In this document: piece by piece, positions 1 through 6,177 of the stretch
Numbering within the stretch: the stretch's first letter is position 1
Layout: each line of letters opens with the position of its first letter
Assembly: GCA_030597965.1 (NCBI GenBank)
Contig: JAUVQU010000063.1
Span: 1-11,649 of the forward strand
DNA from: Cellvibrionaceae bacterium
Lineage (GTDB): Bacteria; Pseudomonadota; Gammaproteobacteria; Pseudomonadales; Cellvibrionaceae
Direction of reading: 5' to 3'
Length of the DNA stretch: 11,649 bases
The notes under the pieces: generated by a model
The model's input: the letters and a program-made list of their open reading frames with translations, nothing else
What the model was told of the DNA's origin: nothing
The model's database searches: none
Position numbers and translations under genes: made by a program

Positions 1-879
1 AGTGTATTCAGGATTGTATATCGCACGAGAGTCAAAGCCTGGAGGGTCTTTCTTATCAAATAATCCGAAGGTGGCGTAACTAACGAAGCCTCGGTTCTCT
101 AGGCGGTGTGCATATTTATAGTCAAAAGCCCCCTCTTTAATGGCCGGGTGGTTCGGGTAGTTTACCAGTAAGGTATTCAGCGCGCCGTCATGTAAGTCAG
201 CCATGTTTATGGCATCGTAGCTTTGCACCATAACGGCCAGTGCATCGGGGATGGATGGAGTTTGTTGGAAGTTCTCAATCACATAACGACCACGGTTAGC
301 AGCAGCGACATAGGCGCCACGCTTCATATAATAGTTGGCTACGTGGATTTCGTAGCGTGCTAGCAAATTGCGTAAGTAGATCATGCGCTTGCGGGCATCT
401 GGGACGTACTGGCTGTTAGGGTATTTGGCCAACAGCTGCGAGAAGTGGGCAAAAGACTGCCGAGCTGAACCAGGGTCACGCTGAGTAAGGTCTGATGGTA
501 TAAAGCGCTCGAATAAGCCTGAGCCTTCGGTAAATGAAGCAAGGCCTTTCATGTAATAGGCGTAATCCACATTGCGGTGCTGTGGGTGCAGTCGAATAAA
601 GCGGTCTGCTGCGGCTGTTGAGGCCTCGTGCTCATAATTCCGGTAGTAGGCATAAATCAGTTCAAGCTGTGCCTGTTCTGCGTAAGTGCCAAAGGGAAAG
701 TTTTCTTCCAGTGATTGTAGGTTCTGGATGGCTGTATCCCACTGTTTAACCTTTAATTGGTGTTGGGCAGCTTCGTAAAAATCTTTCTCAGTTGTGTATT
801 TAGGGCCTTGTTCTTCGTTGGATGAACAAGCGGCTAATACAAGTATGCTGAAAATGATAAAAATATGGCGAATACGCAT
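1..879 (-). CDS. bamD: BamD, outer-membrane assembly lipoprotein (C-terminus cut by window edge)
   Basis: BamD is the essential TPR lipoprotein of the BAM complex, which folds beta-barrel proteins into the outer membrane; it is anchored by lipid on the periplasmic side of that membrane. Reading leftward from ATG 879-877 the frame stays open for 293 codons to the left edge. The protein begins MRIRHIFIIFSILVLAACSS: a short basic n-region, a hydrophobic core and a LAAC lipobox with the lipidated Cys at residue 18. Family signatures follow in order: YPFGTYAEQAQLELIYAYY, DRFIRLHPQH, DYAYYMKGLA, RDPGSARQSFAHF, KYPNSQYVPDARKRM and YYMKRGAYVAAANR, covering the TPR repeats. E. coli BamD has about 245 residues, so this copy has a longer tail of the kind seen in pseudomonads; the stop lies outside the window. 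It is divergent from rluD, the usual neighbour. No strong Shine-Dalgarno is visible ahead of the ATG, but the signal peptide fixes the start. Confidence 0.96.
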   Translation of the reverse strand, partial: MRIRHIFIIFSILVLAACSSNEEQGPKYTTEKDFYEAAQHQLKVKQWDTAIQNLQSLEENFPFGTYAEQAQLELIYAYYRNYEHEASTAAADRFIRLHPQHRNVDYAYYMKGLASFTEGSGLFERFIPSDLTQRDPGSARQSFAHFSQLLAKYPNSQYVPDARKRMIYLRNLLARYEIHVANYYMKRGAYVAAANRGRYVIENFQQTPSIPDALAVMVQSYDAINMADLHDGALNTLLVNYPNHPAIKEGAFDYKYAHRLENRGFVSYATFGLFDKKDPPGFDSRAIYNPEYT

Positions 880-1119
880 AGTGCAAGTGGCTCTATAATA
901 AGTTCTTTATTGGGTTCTTTGAGGCTCAGTTGACCAACAGCTCAATATTATTAAATGATTATTACACTGAGCTTGTTTAAACTAGCCGCCTTAAATGGCA
1001 ACGGGCCCTATTTAAACACAGGGCAGCAGCATACCAAAGAGGGCTAAGAAGGAAACTTTTTCTCCTCTCGGCTGTGGTTGTCTTAGTCTCGTTTAATTTA
1101 TACCCCTGTTGAGTAGCTT
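880..1119. other. Divergent bamD/rluD intergenic region
   Basis: This 240-base gap must hold the promoters of both bamD (leftward) and rluD (rightward). I see no convincing sigma-70 pair. Leftward, TATTAT (900-895) is a possible -10 for bamD but has no good -35. Rightward, TTGTCT (1078-1083) and TATACC (1099-1104) are separated by only 15 bases and would leave a very short leader. A GCCCT/AGGGC hairpin (1005-1009 with 1020-1024, 10-base loop) has unknown meaning. No small ORF or RNA gene is evident. Confidence 0.5.
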
Positions 1120-2118
1120 ATGACCACTAGCAATACTGATAATTCACCTTTAGATAGCCATGTTGAGGTAGTCGAGCAGGAAGCCGTCGTGCCCGAGCAC
1201 CTCTCAGGTAAGCGCTTTGATGTAGCGGCTGCCACACTTTTCCCTGACTTTTCCCGTTCGCGTTTGCAGACGTGGATTAAATCAGGTGAGTTGTTGGTGG
1301 ATGGCCGAGCGGCTAAAGGTAAAGAAAAACTCTTTGGTGGTGAGACTCTGGTCATTTCTGCCGAATTGGAAGAGCAGGGTGATTGGGAGGCGGAACCCAT
1401 TGAGCTTGATGTGGTGTATGAAGATAAAGATATTATGGTCATCAACAAGCCCAAAGGCTTGGTGGTGCATCCTGGAGCGGGAAATCGTACGGGCACCCTG
1501 TTGAATGGCTTATTGCATCACTGTCCTGGATTGGTGAATGTGCCCAGGGCTGGGATTGTGCATCGACTGGATAAAGATACGACCGGATTGATGGTGGTCG
1601 CCAAAACACTTCATGCCCATGCGAATTTGGTCGCGCAATTACAGGAGCGTACGGTTGGACGTGAATATGAGGCGGTCGTACAGGGTGAAATGACCGGTGG
1701 TGGCCGAGTGGAAGCCAACCTTGGACGCCACCCTCGCCAGCGTCAAAAAATGGCGGTGCAGGATTTTGGCGGTAAAGAAGCCATTACCCACTACCGTTTG
1801 TTGCAACGATTTTCAGGCTTCACTCACATTCGTGTGAAACTGGAAACGGGGCGGACCCACCAAATTCGTGTGCACATGGCACATATTGGCTATCCGCTAG
1901 TGGGCGATGCCACCTACGCGGGTCGTTTTAAAATCCCTAAGAATATTTCCCTAGAATTACTGGAAAAGCTTCGCCATTTTGGTCGCCAGGCTTTACATGC
2001 GGCGCAGTTAGGCTTGATTCATCCTGAAACGGATGAATACATGGAGTGGCAGGTGCCGCGTCCCGATGATATGGAAGATTTGTTGCGTCAATTAAAGCAG
2101 CGCGAAACTGAACTCTAG
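1120..2118 (+). CDS. rluD: RluD, 23S rRNA pseudouridine synthase
   Basis: RluD isomerises specific uridines of helix 69 of 23S rRNA (1911, 1915 and 1917 in E. coli) to pseudouridine, which matters for ribosome assembly and termination. The 332-residue protein has an N-terminal S4 RNA-binding domain (about 28-90, including FSRSRLQTWIKSGELLVDG) followed by the RluA-type catalytic domain. The motif HRLDKDTTGLMVV at 148-160 carries the catalytic Asp, D151 (D139 in E. coli). Later family motifs are KLETGRTHQIRVHMAH and GYPLVGDATYAGR. An in-frame TAG at 1114-1116 makes ATG 1120 the first possible start, although only a weak GAG lies upstream. The N-terminus is about a dozen residues longer than in E. 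coli. pgeF follows 43 bases downstream on the same strand, so the two are probably cotranscribed. Confidence 0.96.
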   Translation: MTTSNTDNSPLDSHVEVVEQEAVVPEHLSGKRFDVAAATLFPDFSRSRLQTWIKSGELLVDGRAAKGKEKLFGGETLVISAELEEQGDWEAEPIELDVVYEDKDIMVINKPKGLVVHPGAGNRTGTLLNGLLHHCPGLVNVPRAGIVHRLDKDTTGLMVVAKTLHAHANLVAQLQERTVGREYEAVVQGEMTGGGRVEANLGRHPRQRQKMAVQDFGGKEAITHYRLLQRFSGFTHIRVKLETGRTHQIRVHMAHIGYPLVGDATYAGRFKIPKNISLELLEKLRHFGRQALHAAQLGLIHPETDEYMEWQVPRPDDMEDLLRQLKQRETEL

Positions 2119-2161
2119 TGGATGACTTTCAGGGTGGTGATTTTAAAAGGCGAATAGTTTG

Positions 2162-2929
2162 ATGAGTCATTCAGAGGCACTGGATTTGATTATTCCTGAC
2201 TGGCCCGCTCCGGCCAGAGTGAAGGCTTTTATTTCCAATCGCTGTGGGGGTGTGAGTCAGCCGCCGTTTGATAAGGGCAACCTGGCGGATCACGTTGAAG
2301 ATAGTGAGTTGTCTGTCTCCGCTAATAGAGTGCTACTTAAGGGGCAAGTCGGTGTTTCAGCTGTGCAGTGGTTAGAGCAGGTGCATGGCGTGAAAGTGGT
2401 GCAAGCACAGAGGGATGATCTGGTGCGTACTGCGGATGCCTGCTACACCCGCGAAGCTGATCTTGCCTGCGCTGTTTTGACGGCCGATTGTTTGCCCGTT
2501 TTACTGTGCGATAAATCGGGTACGCAGGTCGCGGCGGTTCACGCGGGATGGCGTAGCTTGGCCGGCGGCATTATCTCCCGTACGGTCAAGCTTTTTGACT
2601 GTGATTATGATGAGGTTTTAGTTTATTTGGGCCCGGCTATTTCACAGTCTAATTTTGAAGTGGGTATTGATGTGCTGGAGACTTTTTTTGGGTCTGCCAA
2701 AGACGCCGAGCACTGTGAAAAAATATCCGCTGCTTTTAATGCCAGCCCGACTAAGCCTATGCATTTTTGCGCTAATCTTTATGCGCTTGCCCAGGCTGAA
2801 TTAAACGCTTTGGGTGTGAGCCAAGTCTATGGTGGGAATTACTGTACCTATGATGAGCGTGAGCGTTTCTATTCCTATCGAAGAGAGGGCAGAACAGGTC
2901 GTATGGTTTCGCTTATAGCGTTAACCTAA
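2162..2929 (+). CDS. pgeF: PgeF (YfiH/YlmD), laccase-domain peptidoglycan editing factor
   Basis: The Cu-oxidase_4/YfiH family. In E. coli this protein keeps L-Ser from replacing L-Ala at the first position of the peptidoglycan stem peptide; purified relatives also act as metal-dependent purine nucleoside phosphorylases, adenosine deaminases or polyphenol oxidases. The 255-residue protein shows the family's metal-site motifs: EQVHG (H75), TADCLPVLL (C110) and AAVHAGWRSLAGGI (H127). Further signatures are LGPAIS, FEVG, GGNYCTYDE and FYSYRREGRTGRMVSLI near the C-terminus. The frame is also open from a TTG at 2159, but ATG 2162 gives the family's usual N-terminus (MSHSEALDLIIPDWPAP). It lies between rluD and clpB as in many gammaproteobacteria. 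All three ligand residues are present, so it should be active. Which of the proposed activities matters in this organism cannot be read from the sequence. Confidence 0.94.
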   Translation: MSHSEALDLIIPDWPAPARVKAFISNRCGGVSQPPFDKGNLADHVEDSELSVSANRVLLKGQVGVSAVQWLEQVHGVKVVQAQRDDLVRTADACYTREADLACAVLTADCLPVLLCDKSGTQVAAVHAGWRSLAGGIISRTVKLFDCDYDEVLVYLGPAISQSNFEVGIDVLETFFGSAKDAEHCEKISAAFNASPTKPMHFCANLYALAQAELNALGVSQVYGGNYCTYDERERFYSYRREGRTGRMVSLIALT

Positions 2930-3012
2930 ACCTGACGCATTCTTATTATTTCTATTGTTTTTATTCTCCATTCTTTATGTTTGATTTGCGTCAAACCTCT
3001 CGTTTTTCTTCG

Positions 3013-3040
3013 CTTGAAATCTAAATTAATGCCCCCAGTT
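3013..3040 (+). promoter_or_regulatory. Heat-shock (sigma-32/RpoH type) promoter of clpB
   Basis: CTTGAAA (3013-3019) matches the sigma-32 -35 consensus, and CCCCAGTT (3033-3040) matches the -10 consensus CCCCATnT at all but one defined position. The spacer is 13 bases, within the sigma-32 range. It lies about 100 bases upstream of clpB, a classic sigma-32 target, and implies a 5' leader of about 95 bases. The motif match is direct; use by RpoH is inferred. Confidence 0.75.
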
Positions 3041-3141
3041 ACGTTATAACCGCTCATTGTAGTTATGTTATTACCCGTAGCAGGTCTTGAGAATTACTGA
3101 TTTTTTAAAAAGAATACTAGCCAATACTGGTGGAGGTTTTT

Positions 3142-5784
3142 ATGCGTATGGATCGTTTTACAAATCAATTGCAGACGGCGTTGTCGGATGCTCAATCCGT
3201 TGCTGTTGGTCGAGATCATACTCAACTAGAGTCAGTGCATTTATTTCTCGCCATGCTCGATCAGTCGGGTGGTGGCGTTAAACCACTGCTGTCTCAGGCG
3301 GGGTTTGATGTGACCGCACTGCGCAATAAATTAGACGGTCTGTTAGAAGGTTTGGCGCGGACGAATAATCCGACAGGTGATATACAAATGTCACCCGCGT
3401 TAGGGCGACTGCTGAATTTGGCGGACAAGCAAGCCCAGCAAAATAACGACGCCTATATTTCCAGTGAAACAGTATTACAGGCGGCCCTGTCGGATAAAAG
3501 TTCCGATGTAGGGAAACTATTGAATCAATTCGGTTCAGCTAAAAAGCTGGACGAAGCTATTAAAACCGTTCGTGGTGGAGAAGCAGTGAACAGCCCAGAA
3601 GCAGAAGAAAATCGTCAGGCTCTCGATAAATACACGATTGATTTAACCGCTCGTGCCGAAGAGGGTAAGTTGGATCCGGTAATTGGTCGTGATGATGAAA
3701 TTCGTCGAACCATTCAAGTCTTGCAGCGCCGTACTAAAAATAACCCTGTATTAATCGGTGAGCCTGGCGTGGGTAAAACCGCCATCGCCGAAGGTTTAGC
3801 GCAGCGTATTATTAATGGTGAAGTGCCGGAAGGAATGAAAGGTAAGCGTTTGCTGTCTTTGGATTTTGGTTCGCTATTGGCAGGCGCTAAGTTTCGTGGT
3901 GAATTTGAAGAGCGCTTAAAAGCAGTTTTAAGTGAATTATCGAAGCAAGAAGGCGGTATTATTTTATTTATCGACGAGCTACATACCATGGTCGGCGCAG
4001 GTAAAGCCGAGGGTGCGATGGATGCCGGGAATATGCTCAAGCCTGCCTTGGCGCGAGGTGAATTACATTGCGTCGGTGCGACAACGCTCAATGAGTACCG
4101 CCAGTACATTGAAAAAGACGCGGCCCTTGAGCGTCGCTTTCAAAAGGTCCTGGTGGATGAGCCGTCGGAAGAAGACACCATTGCTATTTTGCGTGGCTTG
4201 AAAGAACGCTACGAAGTGCACCACGGTGTGGACATTACCGACTCGGCTATTATTGCCGCCGCCAAGTTATCACAGCGTTACATTACGGATCGCCAGTTGC
4301 CGGATAAGGCGATTGATCTAGTCGATGAGGCGGCCAGTCGTATCCGTATGGAAATTGATTCCAAGCCGGAGGTGATGGATCGATTGGAGCGTCGCTTGAT
4401 TCAATTAAAAATTGAACGTGAGGCGGTTAAAAAAGACACCAGTGAAGCGGCGAAAAAACAATTGGCTCTGTTGGATGATGATATCCAAAAGACTGAAAAA
4501 GAGTTCGCGGACTTGGATGAGATCTGGCGTGCAGAGAAATCTACCTTACACGGCTCGGCGGAATTGAAAGGCCAGCTAGAGCAGGCGCGTCTCGATTTAG
4601 AATATGCACACCGTGCCGGTGATCTAGGCCGCATGTCGGAATTGCAGTACGGCGTTATTCCAGATTTGGAAAAACGTCTGAGTGAGAGCAGTGAAGTGGA
4701 AACCACTGATATGCAATTGCTACGCAATAAAGTGACGGACGAAGAAATTGCCGAAGTGGTGTCTAAGTGGACGGGTATCCCGGTCAGTAAGATGCTAGAG
4801 GGTGAACGTGAAAAATTATTGCGTATGGAAGACGAGTTGCACCAGCATGTTATCGGCCAGGCTGAGGCAGTAACGGCTGTGTCTAATGCTATACGCCGAT
4901 CCCGTGCTGGGCTGTCTGATCCACAGCGTCCGAATGGTTCCTTCTTATTCTTAGGGCCTACTGGTGTGGGTAAAACCGAGCTGTGTAAAACCTTGGCGGA
5001 GTTTTTGTTCGACAGCCAGGACGCAATGGTTCGTATCGACATGTCTGAGTTTATGGAAAAGCATTCAGTGGCGCGTTTGATTGGTGCGCCACCAGGCTAT
5101 GTGGGTTACGAAGAGGGTGGCTATTTGACCGAGGCGGTACGTCGTAAGCCTTATTCGGTATTGTTGCTTGATGAAGTGGAAAAGGCGCATCCGGATGTGT
5201 TCAATATTTTATTGCAGGTATTGGATGACGGACGCTTAACCGACGGTCAGGGCCGAACGGTCGACTTCCGTAATACTGTGGTGGTGATGACATCTAATCT
5301 TGGATCTGACGCCATTCAGGATATTGCCCAGAGTAAGTCGTTCGACACTATTGATCTCAATTTGGGTGAGGACGAGGCTCAGGTAGTGAGTCAGGAGTAT
5401 GATGATAGCCGCTACGAAGCGATGAAAAGTGCGGTTATGAATGTGGTGAGTGGTCATTTCCGCCCAGAATTTATTAACCGCATTGATGAAGTGGTTGTGT
5501 TTCATCCATTGGATCCGTCACAGATTAAAGGCATTGCTAGGATTCAGTTGGAAATGTTGCGTGCACGCCTGGCGGAACGTGAATTATCGTTGGATTTGAG
5601 TGAGGAAGCTTTGTCTCTGTTAGCCAAAGCAGGTTTTGATCCAGTATACGGTGCGCGACCACTCAAGCGCGCAATTCAACAAAATCTTGAAAACCCGTTA
5701 TCGCAAGCGGTGTTGGCCGGGCAGTATGCTCCTGGCGATACGGTTAAAGTTGATGTTGAAAACGGTAAATTAGTTATCTCATAA
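3142..5784 (+). CDS. clpB: ClpB, AAA+ protein disaggregase (Hsp100)
   Basis: ClpB is a hexameric cytosolic ATPase that, with DnaK, pulls polypeptides out of aggregates after heat stress. Domains in order: Clp_N double repeat (about 1-145); ATPase 1 with Walker A GEPGVGKT (206-213, K212) and Walker B FIDE (E279); the coiled-coil middle domain (about 410-520); ATPase 2 with Walker A GPTGVGKT (605-612, K611) and Walker B LLLDE (E678), plus GYVGYEEGGYLTEAVRR; and the C-terminal domain with YGARPLKRAI. Key residues sit at the same numbers as in E. coli. ATG 3142 (MRMDRFT, with GGAGG five bases upstream) is preferred over an in-frame GTG at 3130, which overlaps that ribosome site. The pore loop reads KFRGEFEERL, with Phe instead of the E. 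coli Tyr. At 880 residues it is about 23 longer than E. coli ClpB, mainly from an acidic insertion at about 731-756. It is followed by a strong terminator. Confidence 0.97.
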   Translation: MRMDRFTNQLQTALSDAQSVAVGRDHTQLESVHLFLAMLDQSGGGVKPLLSQAGFDVTALRNKLDGLLEGLARTNNPTGDIQMSPALGRLLNLADKQAQQNNDAYISSETVLQAALSDKSSDVGKLLNQFGSAKKLDEAIKTVRGGEAVNSPEAEENRQALDKYTIDLTARAEEGKLDPVIGRDDEIRRTIQVLQRRTKNNPVLIGEPGVGKTAIAEGLAQRIINGEVPEGMKGKRLLSLDFGSLLAGAKFRGEFEERLKAVLSELSKQEGGIILFIDELHTMVGAGKAEGAMDAGNMLKPALARGELHCVGATTLNEYRQYIEKDAALERRFQKVLVDEPSEEDTIAILRGLKERYEVHHGVDITDSAIIAAAKLSQRYITDRQLPDKAIDLVDEAASRIRMEIDSKPEVMDRLERRLIQLKIEREAVKKDTSEAAKKQLALLDDDIQKTEKEFADLDEIWRAEKSTLHGSAELKGQLEQARLDLEYAHRAGDLGRMSELQYGVIPDLEKRLSESSEVETTDMQLLRNKVTDEEIAEVVSKWTGIPVSKMLEGEREKLLRMEDELHQHVIGQAEAVTAVSNAIRRSRAGLSDPQRPNGSFLFLGPTGVGKTELCKTLAEFLFDSQDAMVRIDMSEFMEKHSVARLIGAPPGYVGYEEGGYLTEAVRRKPYSVLLLDEVEKAHPDVFNILLQVLDDGRLTDGQGRTVDFRNTVVVMTSNLGSDAIQDIAQSKSFDTIDLNLGEDEAQVVSQEYDDSRYEAMKSAVMNVVSGHFRPEFINRIDEVVVFHPLDPSQIKGIARIQLEMLRARLAERELSLDLSEEALSLLAKAGFDPVYGARPLKRAIQQNLENPLSQAVLAGQYAPGDTVKVDVENGKLVIS

Positions 5785-5813
5785 ATGTTTGTGTTTAGGG
5801 TGTTTTGATAATT

Positions 5814-5845
5814 GGGCGAGCCTGAAAAGGGTCGCCCTTTTTTTT
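5814..5845 (+). terminator. Intrinsic terminator of clpB
   Basis: Stem GGGCGA (5814-5819) pairs with TCGCCC (5832-5837). An inner CCT/AGG pair closes a GAAA tetraloop, with a single G-G mismatch between the two stems. Eight T residues follow directly (5838-5845). It starts 30 bases after the clpB stop. Confidence 0.92.
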
Positions 5846-5957
5846 ATTGGATATTAAGGCCTGCGCATCGACTTTAGTTGTATTCATTTTTGTTAAAAAA
5901 GTATTACACTCAGACTTATTAAAGGGCGCCTTTAAAAATAATGTTTTTTTTGTGAGA

Positions 5958-5983
5958 GCACCAAAAGTAGGCGCTCTGAAGCG
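5958..5983 (+). repeat. REP-like GTAG hairpin, copy 1
   Basis: GCACCAAAAGTAGG (5958-5971) is followed by a hairpin CGCT-CTGA-AGCG (5972-5983). The GTAG head (5967-5970) before a short palindrome is the layout of REP elements. Its first 15 bases recur exactly, inverted, at 9762-9776. The stem carries C:G where copies 2 and 3 carry G:C, a paired change that preserves the hairpin. Confidence 0.6.
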
Positions 5984-6033
5984 AGGAAGCACCGCACGGA
6001 GAACCACAGTGTATATGGCATACATGAGGATTC

Positions 6034-6057
6034 GCCAGAAGTAGGGGCTCTGAAGCC
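6034..6057 (+). repeat. REP-like GTAG hairpin, copy 2
   Basis: GCCAGAAGTAGG (6034-6045) is followed by a hairpin GGCT-CTGA-AGCC (6046-6057). It matches copy 3 at 23 of 24 positions; the only difference is the first base of the tetraloop. Confidence 0.65.
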
Positions 6058-6068
6058 AGTACGGGGCT

Positions 6069-6092
6069 GCCAGAAGTAGGGGCTTTGAAGCC
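6069..6092 (+). repeat. REP-like GTAG hairpin, copy 3
   Basis: GCCAGAAGTAGG (6069-6080) is followed by a hairpin GGCT-TTGA-AGCC (6081-6092). It starts 35 bases after copy 2. The last stem bases also form the left arm of the palindrome AGCCACGTGGCT (6089-6100). Confidence 0.65.
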
Positions 6093-6162
6093 ACGTGGCT
6101 ATCGCGAAAAAAGTGCATTTTTGGAGGTGCCCTAATATAAATAGAACCTTTTCTATAGGGTC

Positions 6163-6177
6163 GGAGTTTACTGTTTG
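6163..6177 (+). promoter_or_regulatory. Ribosome binding site deciding the TTG start of crbS
   Basis: GGAG (6163-6166) lies eight bases before TTG 6175. No ATG occurs in this frame until about residue 188, inside the transporter domain. The site together with the hydrophobic N-terminus encoded from here fixes the TTG as the start. Confidence 0.75.

Larger units (their letters stand above)
5846..6174. other. clpB-crbS intergenic region with GTAG-hairpin repeats
   Basis: No credible gene lies here: the open frames that cross it on both strands are built from the repeats. It holds, from left to right, an A/T-rich stretch; an inverted repeat TTAAAGG (5919-5925) / CCTTTAA (5929-5935) followed eight bases later by a T8 run (5944-5951), possibly a second weak terminator; three GTAG-headed hairpin repeats (annotated separately); a perfect 12-base palindrome (6089-6100); and a TATAAA box (6136-6141) that could be the crbS -10, though I see no good -35 for it. 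Confidence 0.6.

Noticed and set aside
2979..3007. Hairpin GTTTGA/TCAAAC followed by T5, as a terminator of pgeF
   Set aside because: The stem is short and A/T-rich, and the T run starts six bases later; it may be chance next to the clpB promoter.
3130..3141. GTG start four codons upstream for clpB
   Set aside because: The GTG overlaps the GGAGG ribosome site that serves ATG 3142, and ClpB proteins normally begin MR(M/L)DR.
4401..5042. A 213-codon frame antisense to clpB
   Set aside because: It lies wholly inside clpB, has a low-complexity Ser/Arg-rich composition typical of a reverse-frame shadow, and has no family motif.
5958..6092. CRISPR-like look of the repeat array
   Set aside because: Only three imperfect copies of about 24 bases at unequal spacing (74 and 35 bases), no cas genes nearby, and the copies recur singly elsewhere.
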